NCBI RefSeq assembly: GCF_003026215.1
Contig: NZ_PYOC01000015.1
Location: forward strand, 1-64,000
DNA: 64,000 nucleotides
Reading direction: 5' to 3'
DNA from: Photobacterium indicum
Lineage (GTDB): Bacteria > Pseudomonadota > Gammaproteobacteria > Enterobacterales > Vibrionaceae
Of the stretch, positions 27,744 through 39,968 are shown one piece after another. The position numbers were made by a program, and so were the translations under genes. Within the stretch, counting starts at the first letter, position 1; the number at the start of each line of letters is the position of its first letter. The notes under the pieces are model-generated. The model did no database searches. It saw only the letters and a program-made list of their open reading frames with translations, and had not been told where the DNA came from.

Positions 27744-29300
27744 ATGATGAGCGAAGTAACACAGGCCAAGGATGTAGAGCTATTAAGCGGAGCCGATTAC
27801 CTTCGCAATATTCTTCGCGCACCTATCTATGAAGTGGCGCAAGTTACGCCTCTCCAAGATATGGATCGATTGTCAGCAAGGATCGGCAATCACATCCAGT
27901 TAAAACGAGAAGATCGCCAGCCAGTTCACTCGTTTAAACTGCGTGGTGCTTACAACATGATGTCTCAGCTAACTCCTGAGCAACGTAAAGCGGGGGCTAT
28001 TGCAGCCTCTGCGGGTAATCATGCTCAAGGGTTAGCATTATCCGGCCATAAGCTTGATGTTAGTGCAACCATCGTTATGCCACTGACCACACCTGCGATT
28101 AAAGTCGATGCGGTGAGAAGCTTTGGTGGCAAAGTGGTTTTGCATGGTAATAATTTTGATGAAGCCAAAGCCCACGCTGAAGAATTAGCGCAACAATATG
28201 GTTATACCTTCATTCCACCTTTTGATCACCCATCCGTAATTGCAGGACAGGGCACCATAGGGATGGAGCTGCTCCAACAAAATGGGCATCTTGATTATGT
28301 TTTTGTTCCTGTTGGGGGCGGCGGTTTAGCGGCTGGAATATCGGTATTACTTAAACAGTTAATGCCGAATATTAAAATCATCGGTGTGGAAGCTGAAGAT
28401 TCAGCCTGCTTGAAAGCCGCGCTCGATGCAGGTTGTCCGGTTACACTCGACCAAGTTGGCATGTTTGCTGACGGTGTCGCTGTAAAACGCATTGGTGAAG
28501 AAACATTCCGCTTATGCCAGCAATATCTTGATGAGGTTATTACTGTTAGCAGCGATGAAATTTGCTCTGCCGTTAAAGATATTTTTGAAGATACCCGAGC
28601 CATTGCAGAACCATCTGGTGCACTCTCTTTAGCGGGACTCAAAAAATACGCAGAGGTACACCAGCTACAAGATAAGCAGCTAGCATCCATTTTATCGGGA
28701 GCTAACCTCAACTTTCATGGTCTACGCTATGTATCAGAACGTTGTGAATTAGGTGAGAAACGAGAAGGTCTCTTAGCGGTAACAGTGCCTGAGAGGCCTG
28801 GGGCTTTTCTTGATTTTTGCCATATATTAGGTGGCCGAGCAGTAACTGAGTTTAACTACCGCTACAACGACGATGCACTGGCTAATGTCTTTGTGGGTGT
28901 GCGCTTAATGCAAGGGCAAGAAGAGCTGGATGGCATCATTCACGATCTTCGAAAAGGGGGCTACCCCGTTGTCGATTTATCAGATGATGAAATGGCAAAA
29001 GTTCACGTGCGCTATATGATTGGTGGGCGCCCATCAAAGCCACTAAAAGAACGTTTATATAGCTTTGAATTTCCAGAGTACCCTGGCGCACTATTAAAGT
29101 TTCTTAAGACGTTAGGTACACATTGGAATATCAGTCTATTTAATTACCGTAACCATGGTGCAGATTATGGTCGAGTATTATGTGGCTTTGAGCTGGAAGA
29201 TAAAGATCTGCTGTCTTTTACTAGCCACCTACGTGAATTAGGCTACCAATGGAAAGATGAAACTGAAAACCCAGCATATAAGTTTTTTCTTGCCCAATAG
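27744..29300 (+). CDS. ilvA: biosynthetic threonine deaminase
   Basis: PLP enzyme that converts threonine to 2-oxobutanoate, the committed step to isoleucine, with feedback inhibition by Ile. The 518-residue product has the catalytic lysine in HSFKLRGAY (Lys65), the PLP phosphate loop in VPVGGGGLAAG, and two C-terminal ACT-like regulatory domains (starting near VTVPERPGAFLDF and FEFPEYPGALLKF). Both ACT domains mark it as the biosynthetic form. AAGGA precedes two adjacent ATGs (27744, 27747). It is the last gene before a strong terminator. Confidence 0.97.
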   Translation: MMSEVTQAKDVELLSGADYLRNILRAPIYEVAQVTPLQDMDRLSARIGNHIQLKREDRQPVHSFKLRGAYNMMSQLTPEQRKAGAIAASAGNHAQGLALSGHKLDVSATIVMPLTTPAIKVDAVRSFGGKVVLHGNNFDEAKAHAEELAQQYGYTFIPPFDHPSVIAGQGTIGMELLQQNGHLDYVFVPVGGGGLAAGISVLLKQLMPNIKIIGVEAEDSACLKAALDAGCPVTLDQVGMFADGVAVKRIGEETFRLCQQYLDEVITVSSDEICSAVKDIFEDTRAIAEPSGALSLAGLKKYAEVHQLQDKQLASILSGANLNFHGLRYVSERCELGEKREGLLAVTVPERPGAFLDFCHILGGRAVTEFNYRYNDDALANVFVGVRLMQGQEELDGIIHDLRKGGYPVVDLSDDEMAKVHVRYMIGGRPSKPLKERLYSFEFPEYPGALLKFLKTLGTHWNISLFNYRNHGADYGRVLCGFELEDKDLLSFTSHLRELGYQWKDETENPAYKFFLAQ

Positions 29301-29321
29301 CGACATGAATAATAAGCCAAC

Positions 29322-29350
29322 AAAAAAGCAGCCTATTGGCTGCTTTTTTT
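29322..29350 (+). terminator. ilv operon terminator, probably bidirectional
   Basis: AAAAAAGCAGCC / GGCTGCTTTTTT (29322-29333, 29338-29349) with a TATT loop and a T-run. The A-run on the left makes it equally suited to end the convergent XRE gene, whose stop codon (29349-29351) sits on the stem edge. Confidence 0.93.
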
Positions 29351-29729
29351 ATTTTCGTTTTACTGAGGCAACATAATCAATCCAGCAAGAAACAAAACTC
29401 ATATTATGTTCAATTAACTTCGAGCGCATCGAACGAGGCACTTGTGCAAATAGATCTAGTAACACTTGAATGTCATTTTTATCTTCAGATGATATTGGTC
29501 CTTCATCTTCATAGATAAACCAAATTAGTGGTCGTCCTGTTATATCGGCAATACTCACTAATGTTGATATTCTAGGTTCTGTTTTCCCCGATTCGAGATC
29601 GAGATACGTCTGACGAGCCAACCCTAATGCCTTTGCCATCGCAACTTGGGTAATATCTTTTCGCTCTCTCGCTTCTCGAATTTTAGTTGCTGTCCGTAAT
29701 TTTACGTTTTCCACCCGTGTATCATCCAT
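29349..29729 (-). CDS. XRE-family transcriptional regulator (paralogue 1)
   Basis: A 126-residue DNA-binding protein. A helix-turn-helix of the Cro/CI type lies at about residues 14-68 (KIREARERKDITQVAMAKALGLARQTYLDLESGKTEPRISTLVSIADITGRPLIWF). The C-terminal half (about 75-126) is an alpha-helical tail unlike known effector domains I can name. No clear ribosome site precedes the ATG. The neighbouring gene at 29959-30336 is a clear paralogue in the same orientation. Target and role unknown. Confidence 0.85.
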   Translation of the reverse strand: MDDTRVENVKLRTATKIREARERKDITQVAMAKALGLARQTYLDLESGKTEPRISTLVSIADITGRPLIWFIYEDEGPISSEDKNDIQVLLDLFAQVPRSMRSKLIEHNMSFVSCWIDYVASVKRK

Positions 29730-29818
29730 TAATCATTACAACAGGCCGTTCAAATAGCGCCATAAATCAGCCGACCTTTGCATTATTGACTTACATATTA
29801 GACTAGTATGACGTTGAT

Positions 29819-29891
29819 ATGATTATCATCACCCTATGTACAGTTAATATGTGATATCACCCCGCACATGCCCACCTAGCTGTACAATTAA
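29819..29891. promoter_or_regulatory. repeats and short palindromes upstream of XRE gene 1
   Basis: The 229-base gap between the two XRE genes holds two direct copies of TGTACANTTAA (29837-29847, 29881-29891), and the palindromes ATGATTATCAT (29819-29829) and GTGATATCAC (29851-29860). These could be operators for one or both XRE regulators. I see no convincing promoter. Confidence 0.4.
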
Positions 29892-29958
29892 AGCCAGCAA
29901 ACGCCCACAATAACATGCAATTTAGATACTTGTTCACCGCTAACTGTATAAAAATAGA

Positions 29959-30336
29959 CTACTTACGTTTGTGAGTTAACGCTTTGGTATATTCCGCCAT
30001 AAAGCCCGCTAAATTAATGCTCTGCTGCAAAATAATGTTACGAGCAGAATGAGGTAATCGGCTAAAGTATTGTAGCAAACGGTCAATCTCTTCTTTATAT
30101 TCACTTTCTAAAATTTCAATGCCTTCATCCCCGTAAACAAACCAGGTTAACGGACGCTCGGTTATTTCAGAGATTTCTGATAGTAAACGTACTTTTGGTT
30201 CCGTTTTACCGGTTTCGAGATCAAGGTACGTCTGACGAGCAACCTGTAATTGTTGAGCCATATGAACTTGTGTTAACCCTTTCCACTCTCGTGCTTCTTT
30301 AATACGCGCAGCGATCTTGGCTTTAGAATCTGTCAT
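29959..30336 (-). CDS. XRE-family transcriptional regulator (paralogue 2)
   Basis: A 125-residue Cro/CI-type regulator. The HTH region (about residues 7-60: RIKEAREWKGLTQVHMAQQLQVARQTYLDLETGKTEPKVRLLSEISEITERPLTWFV) aligns closely with its neighbour at 29349, as does the tail (LLQYFSRLPHSAR compared with LLDLFAQVPRSMR). I start at 30336, where GGAGG precedes MTDSKAKIAARI; the longer frame adds a hydrophobic 24-residue extension with no start signal. The pair looks like a tandem duplication. Confidence 0.87.
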   Translation of the reverse strand: MTDSKAKIAARIKEAREWKGLTQVHMAQQLQVARQTYLDLETGKTEPKVRLLSEISEITERPLTWFVYGDEGIEILESEYKEEIDRLLQYFSRLPHSARNIILQQSINLAGFMAEYTKALTHKRK

Positions 30337-30584
30337 GCCTAACCTCCAATACAAAAATAAATGAAGAATGCCTAGCAACCATGACAACACTTGCATGTAG
30401 TAAGCCAACTTGCAGATTGATTTACCAACCTAACAAATCAAAGACTTAATTAAAAATCAGCAACTTATTCTTATATTGGATTGCAGAAAGTAAAAATGCG
30501 TTATGGTATTTTCATTTCGCAATAAATGCGTCACTGATGTATTAAAGAATAGACCCAGCATATTTATACGGGCATCGAAACGAC
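30337..30584. other. intergenic region upstream of XRE gene 2
   Basis: AT-rich sequence that should hold the promoter of the XRE gene reading leftward. I see no open frame, RNA gene or strong repeat here. The glmS-side terminator follows directly. Confidence 0.4.
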
Positions 30585-30585
30585 A

Positions 30586-30611
30586 AAAGGCGCCATAATT
30601 GGCGCCTTTTT
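30586..30611 (-). terminator. glmS terminator, probably bidirectional
   Basis: AAAGGCGCCA / TGGCGCCTTT (30586-30595, 30600-30609) with a TAAT loop. T-runs are present for both strands (TTTTT on plus, TTTT on minus). It lies 33 bases beyond the glmS stop. Confidence 0.88.
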
Positions 30612-30643
30612 CTCAATAGTGAAACACTTATTGATAAGTGCTT

Positions 30644-32479
30644 TTACTCAACAGTAACGGCTTTCGCTAAGTTGCGAGGCTGATCAACATCGGTTCCTTT
30701 AATCAATGCAACATGGTAAGACAATAGCTGCATCGGTATCGTGTAAAAAATCGGTGCGATGAACTCATCCACTTTTGGCATGGTGATAATTTTCATGCCT
30801 TCACACTCTTCAAAACCAGCGTCACTATCAGCAAACACGTACAGCAACCCACCACGCGCACGCACTTCTTCAATATTTGACTTAAGCTTTTCTAATAAAT
30901 CATTGGTCGGTGCAACCACAATCACAGGCATATCGGCATCAATCAGTGCCAAGGGCCCATGTTTAAGTTCACCCGCGGCATACGCTTCTGCATGAATATA
31001 AGAGATCTCTTTTAATTTTAAAGAGCCTTCCATTGCGATTGGGTAAAACTCGCCGCGACCTAAGAATAAAGCATGGTGCTTATCGGCAAAATCTTCTGCA
31101 AGTTGCTCAATAGGCTTATCAAACGCCAATGCTTTTTCAATTTGAGTCGGTAGCTGGTGGAGGGAAGTAACGATCTCTTTTTCTTTTTGCGGATCAATGA
31201 CACCTCTCTGTTTACCCAATGCCGTTACGAACATCAACATTGTTGCGAGTTGAGTAGTAAAGGCTTTGGTTGATGCCACACCAATTTCAGTGCCTGCACG
31301 TGTCATGAACGCCAGATCAGATTCACGTACTAACGACGAGCCTGCGACGTTACAAATTGTCATAGCAGACATGTAACCTTTTTCTTTCGCCAAGCGTAGC
31401 GCAGCTAACGTATCTGCCGTTTCACCAGATTGCGACAGAGTGATCAGCAGGCTGTTAGGGCGAGTAACAAACTTGCGGTAACGGAACTCAGAGGCAATCT
31501 CCACGTCACAACTAACACCTGCTAATGCTTCAAACCAGTAACGTGCTGTCATACCCGCATTATACGAGGTACCACACGCCACAATTTGCACGTGTTCTAC
31601 GTTACGTAAAATATCAGCAGCACCAGCACCAATACTTTCAACAATTACCGTGTCATTGCTGATACGACCTTCCATAGTGTTAATCAAAGCACTTGGCTGT
31701 TGATAGATTTCTTTTTGCATGAAGTGGCGGTATTGACCTTTATCTGCCGCATCTTGCTGCAAATTAGATTCATGTACTTCACGCTCAACCGACTCACCAT
31801 TTAGGTCGAAGATATTCACTTCGCGACGTGTAATCTCGGCCACATCACCTTCTTCAAGGAACATAAAGCGACGCGTTACATTCAGTAGGGCTAGTTGATC
31901 AGACGCTAAGAAGTTTTCACCAATACCTAAACCAATGACCAATGGGCTACCAGAACGAGCCACGACTAAACGATCAGGATCTCGACGATCCATAACGACG
32001 GTACCGTATGCGCCTTCCAGTTGAGCTGCTGTTTTCTGTACCGCTTCTAATAATGTTTTAGCGCTACGTAATTCCCACTCGACAAGGTGAGCAATCACTT
32101 CAGTATCGGTTTGAGAAGCAAAAGAATAACCACGTTCAATAAGTAATGAACGTAATACTTCATGATTTTCGATAATGCCATTATGCACTAGCGCAATGTT
32201 TTCACCAGATACGTGTGGATGAGCATTCGCTTCTGAAGGCTCACCATGTGTAGCCCAGCGAGTATGCGCAATACCTGTACCACCAATAATAGGGTTGCTG
32301 TCGACTGCATCTGCCAGTTCTTTTACTTTACCTAAGCGACGAACACGTTGCAGATTACATTCTGTATCCAGAATAGCGACACCAGCAGAATCATAACCAC
32401 GGTATTCAAGACGACGTAAACCTTCGACTAAAATTTCAGCCACATCACGTTGTGCTACTGCACCAACAATTCCACACAT
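30644..32479 (-). CDS. glmS: glutamine-fructose-6-phosphate aminotransferase (isomerizing)
   Basis: Makes glucosamine-6-phosphate from fructose-6-phosphate and glutamine, the entry to UDP-GlcNAc for peptidoglycan and LPS. The 611-residue product (E. coli 609) begins MCGIVGAV, exposing the catalytic Cys after Met removal. The glutaminase domain (to about 240) is followed by two SIS sugar-isomerase domains ([34 protein letters not shown]) and ends AKAVTVE. It lies 18 bases after a DeoR-family regulator gene and is probably cotranscribed with it. No glmS ribozyme is present. Confidence 0.98.
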   Translation of the reverse strand: MCGIVGAVAQRDVAEILVEGLRRLEYRGYDSAGVAILDTECNLQRVRRLGKVKELADAVDSNPIIGGTGIAHTRWATHGEPSEANAHPHVSGENIALVHNGIIENHEVLRSLLIERGYSFASQTDTEVIAHLVEWELRSAKTLLEAVQKTAAQLEGAYGTVVMDRRDPDRLVVARSGSPLVIGLGIGENFLASDQLALLNVTRRFMFLEEGDVAEITRREVNIFDLNGESVEREVHESNLQQDAADKGQYRHFMQKEIYQQPSALINTMEGRISNDTVIVESIGAGAADILRNVEHVQIVACGTSYNAGMTARYWFEALAGVSCDVEIASEFRYRKFVTRPNSLLITLSQSGETADTLAALRLAKEKGYMSAMTICNVAGSSLVRESDLAFMTRAGTEIGVASTKAFTTQLATMLMFVTALGKQRGVIDPQKEKEIVTSLHQLPTQIEKALAFDKPIEQLAEDFADKHHALFLGRGEFYPIAMEGSLKLKEISYIHAEAYAAGELKHGPLALIDADMPVIVVAPTNDLLEKLKSNIEEVRARGGLLYVFADSDAGFEECEGMKIITMPKVDEFIAPIFYTIPMQLLSYHVALIKGTDVDQPRNLAKAVTVE

Positions 32480-32497
32480 ATTTTGATCTCCTAAATT

Positions 32498-33268
32498 TTA
32501 TTCAACTGAGGTACAGATAACCTGTACCCCTTGATGTTCTATTTGTTCTTTCGCTTCAGCGCTTAAGCCATCATCAGTCACCAGCGTACTGATATTGCTC
32601 CACGGCAGTTCCATGTTGGGAATTTTTCGACCAATTTTGTCTGATTCAACCATTACGACAACTTCACGGGAAACTTCTGCCATGACTCGGCTCAAGCCAA
32701 TCAATTCATTAAATGTTGTAGTACCACGAGCAATATCAATGCCATCTGCACCAATAAACAACTGATCAAAATCGTATGACCGCAATACTGATTCCGCCAC
32801 TTGACCTTGAAAAGCTTCTGAATGGGGATCCCATGTGCCTCCCGTCATCAACAATGTAGGTTCATTTTCAAGCTCATTTAAGGCATTCGCTACATTCAAC
32901 GAATTCGTCATCACAATTAAGCCTTGTTTGCTGCCTAATAAACTAATGAGCGAGGCGGTAGTACTACCACTGTCGATGATGATGCGATTATGGTCACGAA
33001 TACGTAAAGCGGCCGCTTTAGCAATGGCTAACTTACGAATCGAAACATTGTCTTCAACATCGGCGGAAACTATTTCTGAAGGCATCGCAATAGCACCACC
33101 ATAGCGGCGTAGCAATAAGCCATTAGTTTCTAATGCGGTAAGGTCTTTACGGATGGTAACTTCTGAAGTAGCAAAGAAAGTCGCGAGCTGATCAACGCTA
33201 ACTTCACCTTTTTCATTCACTAAGCTCACAATAGTGTGGCGACGTTGCTGAGTGTTTCTTTTAGACAT
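32498..33268 (-). CDS. DeoR-family regulator upstream of glmS
   Basis: A 256-residue repressor. The N-terminal DeoR winged helix is at about residues 6-60 (RRHTIVSLVNEKGEVSVDQLATFFATSEVTIRKDLTALETNGLLLRRYGGA), followed by the sugar-phosphate sensor domain (IIIDSGSTTASLISLL, MTNSLNVANAL, MTGGTWDPHSEAFQG, FIGADGID). It resembles AgaR-type members and likely senses an amino-sugar phosphate, an inference from the neighbouring glmS. Two in-frame ATGs exist (33289, 33268), neither with a good ribosome site; the second matches the family start. A palindrome at 33291-33309 suggests self-regulation. Confidence 0.92.
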   Translation of the reverse strand: MSKRNTQQRRHTIVSLVNEKGEVSVDQLATFFATSEVTIRKDLTALETNGLLLRRYGGAIAMPSEIVSADVEDNVSIRKLAIAKAAALRIRDHNRIIIDSGSTTASLISLLGSKQGLIVMTNSLNVANALNELENEPTLLMTGGTWDPHSEAFQGQVAESVLRSYDFDQLFIGADGIDIARGTTTFNELIGLSRVMAEVSREVVVMVESDKIGRKIPNMELPWSNISTLVTDDGLSAEAKEQIEHQGVQVICTSVE

Positions 33269-33290
33269 TATGTTTTGATTCGTTAGCATT

Positions 33291-33340
33291 AAGTTTCGAA
33301 CTGAAACTTAATGATAGCAAAACAAAACAAATAAGATCAA
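33291..33340 (-). promoter_or_regulatory. promoter and operator-like palindrome of the DeoR-glmS unit
   Basis: On the minus strand TTGATC (33335-33340), an 18-bp spacer, and TATCAT (33311-33316) form a plausible promoter. Directly after the -10, over the expected start site, is a perfect palindrome AAGTTTC-5-GAAACTT (33291-33309). This is the placement of a repressor operator, most simply of the DeoR protein itself. The mRNA leader would be very short. Confidence 0.65.
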
Positions 33341-33425
33341 TACGAAGAAGGAATATTGCCGTATTTTTTTAATCATAAGAGGCTGCTTTGTGGCTACTAT
33401 CACGAAACACGGGGATCAACAGACG

Positions 33426-33455
33426 AAAAAAAGGCAGATAGAAATCTGCCTTTTT
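33426..33455 (-). terminator. glmU terminator, probably bidirectional
   Basis: AAAAAGGCAGAT / ATCTGCCTTTTT (33428-33439, 33444-33455) with an AGAA loop and a long A-run on the left, giving a T-run for minus-strand transcripts leaving glmU. Confidence 0.9.
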
Positions 33456-33480
33456 CCATTTTAACAATACAGTGACTACA

Positions 33481-34842
33481 TTATTTTTGCTTTACTGGGC
33501 GTTTCCAACCTTTGATAGTACGGGCTGGAGCGCGAGTAATGACTAACTCACCTTCACCAATATCACGGTTAATCGTTGCACCAGCCCCAATAGTCGCCCC
33601 TTTGGCAATTTTAACAGGAGCGATTAATTGGGTATCAGAGCCAACAAAAACATCATCGCCAATTTCAGTCTTAAACTTATTCACACCATCATAATTACAG
33701 GTAATAGTACCAGCACCGATATTGACCCGATCACCGATATCAGCATCGCCTAAATACGTAAGATGATTTGCTTTAGAGCCACGTCCAAGACGTGATTTCT
33801 TCATTTCAACGAAGTTACCCACGTGAGAGTCACCCACCAGCTCAGCCCCTGGGCGCAAGCGAGTAAATGGACCCACAGTACAGTCTTCACCGACAGTCGC
33901 ACCTTCAATCACGCTGTAAGGCCGAATAACACTGTTATCATCAATCTCACAATCTTTTAGCACACAGCCCGCACCAATAAGTACATTGTTACCGATTGAA
34001 ACGTTACCTTCGATGATCACGTTAACGTCAATCTCAACATCCGTACCACATTGCAACTTACCACGCAGATCAAAACGTGACGGATCGCGTAGCATTATGC
34101 CTTGCTCTAATAGACGTTCAGCTTGCATAGCTTGATATGCGCGCTCTAGTCGTGCCAATTGAATGCGGTTATTAACACCTTCAACTTCAATTGGATTAAC
34201 CGGATGAACAGCTTCGACAGCACGGCCTTCATCATGCGCTATCGCAATAATATCGGTTAGGTAGTACTCACCTTGTGAATTTTCATTTTTCAGCTGACCT
34301 AACCAACGCTTCAGATCGCCACCATTTGCGACCATCACACCAGTATTAATCTCTTTGATCAGCTTTTGCTCTTCACTGGCATCTTTCTGTTCAACAATCG
34401 CCACAACCGGGCCATTACGGCGCACAATACGCCCGTAACCAGTCGGGTTATCGAGTACGACAGTAAGCAGTGCAATACCGCCGTCAGGCTGAGCATCAAG
34501 TAAGTTAGTTAATGTGTCACCGCTAATCAATGGTACATCACCATATAGGATCAGTACTTTTTCATTATCAGCTAAACCAGGAGAGGCTTGATTAACCGCG
34601 TGACCAGTACCGAGTTGTTCAGCTTGCAGTACCCAGCTTACAGGCTCATCAGCCAGCACTTGCTGCATCGTATCACCGCCATGGCCATACACTAAATGGA
34701 TATGGCTTGCACCAAGATCACCACAAGTATCAATGACGTGTTTAGCCATAGGCTTACCAGCAAGCGTGTGAAGTACTTTAGGCAGGTTTGAATACATACG
34801 GGTGCCTTTTCCCGCAGCGAGAATCACAGCGCTAAAGCTCAT
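33481..34842 (-). CDS. glmU: bifunctional UDP-GlcNAc pyrophosphorylase / GlcN-1-P acetyltransferase
   Basis: Acetylates glucosamine-1-phosphate and couples it to UTP to form UDP-GlcNAc. The 453-residue product (E. coli 456) has an N-terminal nucleotidyltransferase ([32 protein letters not shown]) and a C-terminal hexapeptide-repeat beta-helix with the catalytic region around [20 protein letters not shown]. It lies next to glmS, which provides its precursor via GlmM, and upstream of the atp operon as in E. coli, although glmS and glmU are separated here by the DeoR gene. Confidence 0.98.
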   Translation of the reverse strand: MSFSAVILAAGKGTRMYSNLPKVLHTLAGKPMAKHVIDTCGDLGASHIHLVYGHGGDTMQQVLADEPVSWVLQAEQLGTGHAVNQASPGLADNEKVLILYGDVPLISGDTLTNLLDAQPDGGIALLTVVLDNPTGYGRIVRRNGPVVAIVEQKDASEEQKLIKEINTGVMVANGGDLKRWLGQLKNENSQGEYYLTDIIAIAHDEGRAVEAVHPVNPIEVEGVNNRIQLARLERAYQAMQAERLLEQGIMLRDPSRFDLRGKLQCGTDVEIDVNVIIEGNVSIGNNVLIGAGCVLKDCEIDDNSVIRPYSVIEGATVGEDCTVGPFTRLRPGAELVGDSHVGNFVEMKKSRLGRGSKANHLTYLGDADIGDRVNIGAGTITCNYDGVNKFKTEIGDDVFVGSDTQLIAPVKIAKGATIGAGATINRDIGEGELVITRAPARTIKGWKRPVKQK

Positions 34843-34887
34843 GATGGTTATCCTTTTTGATGCATATATGAAATCAAAACTGCAAGC

Positions 34888-34916
34888 ATTGTAGCGCTCT
34901 AATTGATGATATTTAA
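34888..34916 (-). promoter_or_regulatory. candidate glmU promoter
   Basis: Minus strand: -10 TACAAT (34888-34893) and a weak -35 TTAAAT (34911-34916) at 17 bp, 45 bases upstream of the glmU ATG. An AAGGATAACC ribosome site precedes the gene. Confidence 0.45.
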
Positions 34917-35025
34917 GAGTAATGCCTTAATTTCCTCTAAGTATTAACTGTATTTTGACGCATATAACACCCTATAGACCCAAAGAGTTGCCCCCAAAAG
35001 TACCCGTGAGGTAAATATTAGATAT

Positions 35026-35053
35026 AAAAAAAGCGACCCTAAGGTCGCTTTTT
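35026..35053 (-). terminator. atp operon terminator
   Basis: AAAAAGCGACC / GGTCGCTTTTT (35028-35038, 35043-35053), CTAA loop, with seven A bases on the left that give a T-run on the minus strand. It ends the atp operon 17 bases after atpC. Confidence 0.92.
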
Positions 35054-35069
35054 ACGTCATACGTCTGAC

Positions 35070-35492
35070 TTAACGCATTTTTTTCGTCAGCTCGATTACT
35101 CGTAACTGAGCGATTGCTTTAGCCAGATCACTGGCCGCTTGAGCAAAGTTGATATCGCCATGCTGATTATGGATTTGCTCCTCAGCTTGACGTTTAGCTT
35201 CTTCAGCCTTAGCTGCATCCAAATCTTCACCACGAATAGCGGTGTCAGCAAGTACCGTTACTGTACTTGGCTGAACTTCAAGCATACCACCAGAAAGATA
35301 AATAACTTCTTCCTCGTCATTCTGCTTGGTGATTCGAATCATACCCGGCGTGATAGCGGTCAGCAGCGGTGTGTGTCCTGCGTGTATACCCAGTTCACCT
35401 TCGCTACCGGTCACCTGAACATTTTGAGCTCGACCAGAGAATAATTTCTTCTCTGCGCTTACAACGTCAAGGTGGAAGGTTATCGCTGCCAT
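35070..35492 (-). CDS. atpC: F1Fo ATP synthase epsilon subunit
   Basis: Central-stalk subunit that couples rotation and inhibits ATP hydrolysis by F1. The 140-residue protein has the N-terminal beta sandwich ([29 protein letters not shown]) and a C-terminal two-helix hairpin ([11 protein letters not shown] to the end). Last gene of the nine-gene atp operon; 17 bases after atpD. Confidence 0.97.
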   Translation of the reverse strand: MAAITFHLDVVSAEKKLFSGRAQNVQVTGSEGELGIHAGHTPLLTAITPGMIRITKQNDEEEVIYLSGGMLEVQPSTVTVLADTAIRGEDLDAAKAEEAKRQAEEQIHNQHGDINFAQAASDLAKAIAQLRVIELTKKMR

Positions 35493-35509
35493 GTCACCTC
35501 CTACTTAGC

Positions 35510-37815
<2,306 letters not shown>

Positions 37816-37861
37816 CGTTACTCTCCGTTAGTAGGTGATCGCAAACGCGATCACCAACCAA

Positions 37862-39403
37862 TTACCAAGTTTGGGTAGCTTTGAAATCTTCAACCAGTTT
37901 AACGAACTGAGATTCGACTTCACCGTTCCACGCACCCGTTTCATCAATCTGAGATACTAGCTCAGCAAATTGACCTTTAGCATAAGAAAGCAACGCAGCT
38001 TCGAAGTCAGCAAGCTTAGTCAGCTCGATGTCATTCAAATAGCCTTTTTCAGCAGCAAAGATAACCACTGCCTGTTCAAAAACAGACATAGGTGCATATT
38101 GCTTTTGCTTCATCAACTCAGTCACTTTCTGACCGTGATCAAGCTGCTTTTTAGTTGCCGCATCAAGGTCAGACGAGAACTGAGCAAATGCTGCTAGTTC
38201 ACGATACTGTGCAAGAGCAGTACGAATACCACCAGACAGTTTCTTAATGATCTTGGTTTGAGCAGAACCACCTACACGAGATACAGAAATACCAGGGTCA
38301 ACAGCTGGACGGAGACCACCGTCAAACAGCTCTTTCTGTAGGAAGATCTGACCATCAGTGATGGAGATTACGTTCGTCGGTACGAATGCCGATACGTCAC
38401 CAGCTTGCGTTTCGATAATTGGAAGCGCAGTCAGTGAGCCGGTCTTACCTTTAACTTCACCATTAGTGAACTTTTCTACGTAATGCTCGCTTACACGAGA
38501 TGCACGCTCTAGAAGACGAGAGTGTAAATAGAAAACATCACCAGGGTAGGCTTCACGACCTGGTGGACGACGAAGAAGTAGAGAGATCTGACGGTAAGCA
38601 ACAGCTTGCTTAGACAAATCATCATATACGATCAACGCATCTTCACCGCGGTCACGGAAATACTCACCCATTGCACAACCAGAATATGGTGCAAGGTATT
38701 GTAGTGCAGCCGCTTCAGAAGCAGATGCAACAACAACGATAGTATTTTCCAATGCGCCATGTTCTTCCAGCTTACGAACTACGTTAGCAATAGTTGAAGC
38801 TTTCTGGCCAATAGCAACGTAAACAGAGTAAATACCAGAATCTTTCTGGTTGATGATGGCATCGATTGCCATCGCCGTTTTACCTGTTTGACGGTCACCG
38901 ATGATCAGCTCACGCTGACCACGACCGATTGGAATCATCGAATCGACAGCTTTATAACCAGTCTGAAGTGGTTGATCAACTGACTTACGATCGATAACAC
39001 CTGGTGCAATAACTTCTACAGGAGACGTTATATCGGTATCAATAGGGCCTTTACCATCGATCGCCTCACCCAGTGTGTTAACAACACGACCAAGTAGCGC
39101 AGGACCAACAGGAACCTCAAGAATACGACCAGTACCTGTTACTTTCATGCCTTCCTGAAGGTCAGCATATGGGCCCATTACAACAGCACCAACCGAGTCA
39201 CGCTCAAGGTTAAGTGCTAGTGCAAAACGGCCACCAGGTAATTCAATCATTTCGCCTTGCATTACGTCTGCAAGGCCATGGATACGAATGATACCGTCAC
39301 TTACTGAAATGATGGTACCTTCGTTGCGTGCTTCACTAACAACATTGAAATTTTCAATACGTTGTTTGATCAGTTCGCTAATTTCCGTGGAATTAAGTTG
39401 CAT
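37862..39403 (-). CDS. atpA: F1Fo ATP synthase alpha subunit
   Basis: Non-catalytic nucleotide-binding subunit of F1, 513 residues as in E. coli. Walker A is GDRQTGKTA, Walker B region [12 protein letters not shown], and the arginine finger lies in the [11 protein letters not shown] block. The C-terminal helical domain ends with [10 protein letters not shown]. It is 15 bases after atpH. Confidence 0.98.
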   Translation of the reverse strand: MQLNSTEISELIKQRIENFNVVSEARNEGTIISVSDGIIRIHGLADVMQGEMIELPGGRFALALNLERDSVGAVVMGPYADLQEGMKVTGTGRILEVPVGPALLGRVVNTLGEAIDGKGPIDTDITSPVEVIAPGVIDRKSVDQPLQTGYKAVDSMIPIGRGQRELIIGDRQTGKTAMAIDAIINQKDSGIYSVYVAIGQKASTIANVVRKLEEHGALENTIVVVASASEAAALQYLAPYSGCAMGEYFRDRGEDALIVYDDLSKQAVAYRQISLLLRRPPGREAYPGDVFYLHSRLLERASRVSEHYVEKFTNGEVKGKTGSLTALPIIETQAGDVSAFVPTNVISITDGQIFLQKELFDGGLRPAVDPGISVSRVGGSAQTKIIKKLSGGIRTALAQYRELAAFAQFSSDLDAATKKQLDHGQKVTELMKQKQYAPMSVFEQAVVIFAAEKGYLNDIELTKLADFEAALLSYAKGQFAELVSQIDETGAWNGEVESQFVKLVEDFKATQTW

Positions 39404-39418
39404 GCTCCAATTCCCTAA

Positions 39419-39952
39419 TCAAGACTGCAAAGTATCGCTCAGGCGGGTTAATTTACCGCGTACTGAGTTATCGATTACCAGGTCTCCAGCTCTAATTACG
39501 ACCCCAGCAATCAGGGTCTCGTCTACACTGCAGTTCAGCTTCACTTCACGATCAAGACGCTTACCAAGTTTCTCACTAATAGCTGCAAGCTGAGCATCAT
39601 CTAAAACCACCGCAGAAATCACGTCAGCTTCGATAACTTTTTCATGTTCATTTTTTAAGAACAAGAACTCGTCACGGATATTAGGTAGTACTTTAAGGCG
39701 TCCATTTTCAGCCAAAACTTTTAATAAGTTCTGGCCGAATTCGTTGAGTTGCTCACCGCAAACTGAAACAAAAATTTCAGTTAGCTTTTCAGCAGCAAAT
39801 CCACTATCCAAGATATCTTGCATAGTTTTATCATTTACCACTTCACCAGCAAAAGTAAGCATTTCAGCCCATTGGACTAGCTCACCATTCTCAACCGCAA
39901 AATCAAAGGCTGCTTTAGCGTAGGGGCGTGCGATAGTAGTCATATCCGACAT
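39419..39952 (-). CDS. atpH: F1Fo ATP synthase delta subunit
   Basis: Peripheral-stalk subunit that joins F1 to subunit b. The 177-residue product (E. coli 177) starts with the N-terminal helical domain ([16 protein letters not shown]) and ends with the family [20 protein letters not shown]. It is 16 bases after atpF. Confidence 0.97.
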   Translation of the reverse strand: MSDMTTIARPYAKAAFDFAVENGELVQWAEMLTFAGEVVNDKTMQDILDSGFAAEKLTEIFVSVCGEQLNEFGQNLLKVLAENGRLKVLPNIRDEFLFLKNEHEKVIEADVISAVVLDDAQLAAISEKLGKRLDREVKLNCSVDETLIAGVVIRAGDLVIDNSVRGKLTRLSDTLQS

Positions 39953-39968
39953 GTGCTTGCCCCTTTAA

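Noticed and set aside
32480-32497. glmS ribozyme or riboswitch
   Set aside because: Only 18 bases separate glmS from the upstream regulator gene, so there is no room for the ribozyme fold known from Gram-positive bacteria.
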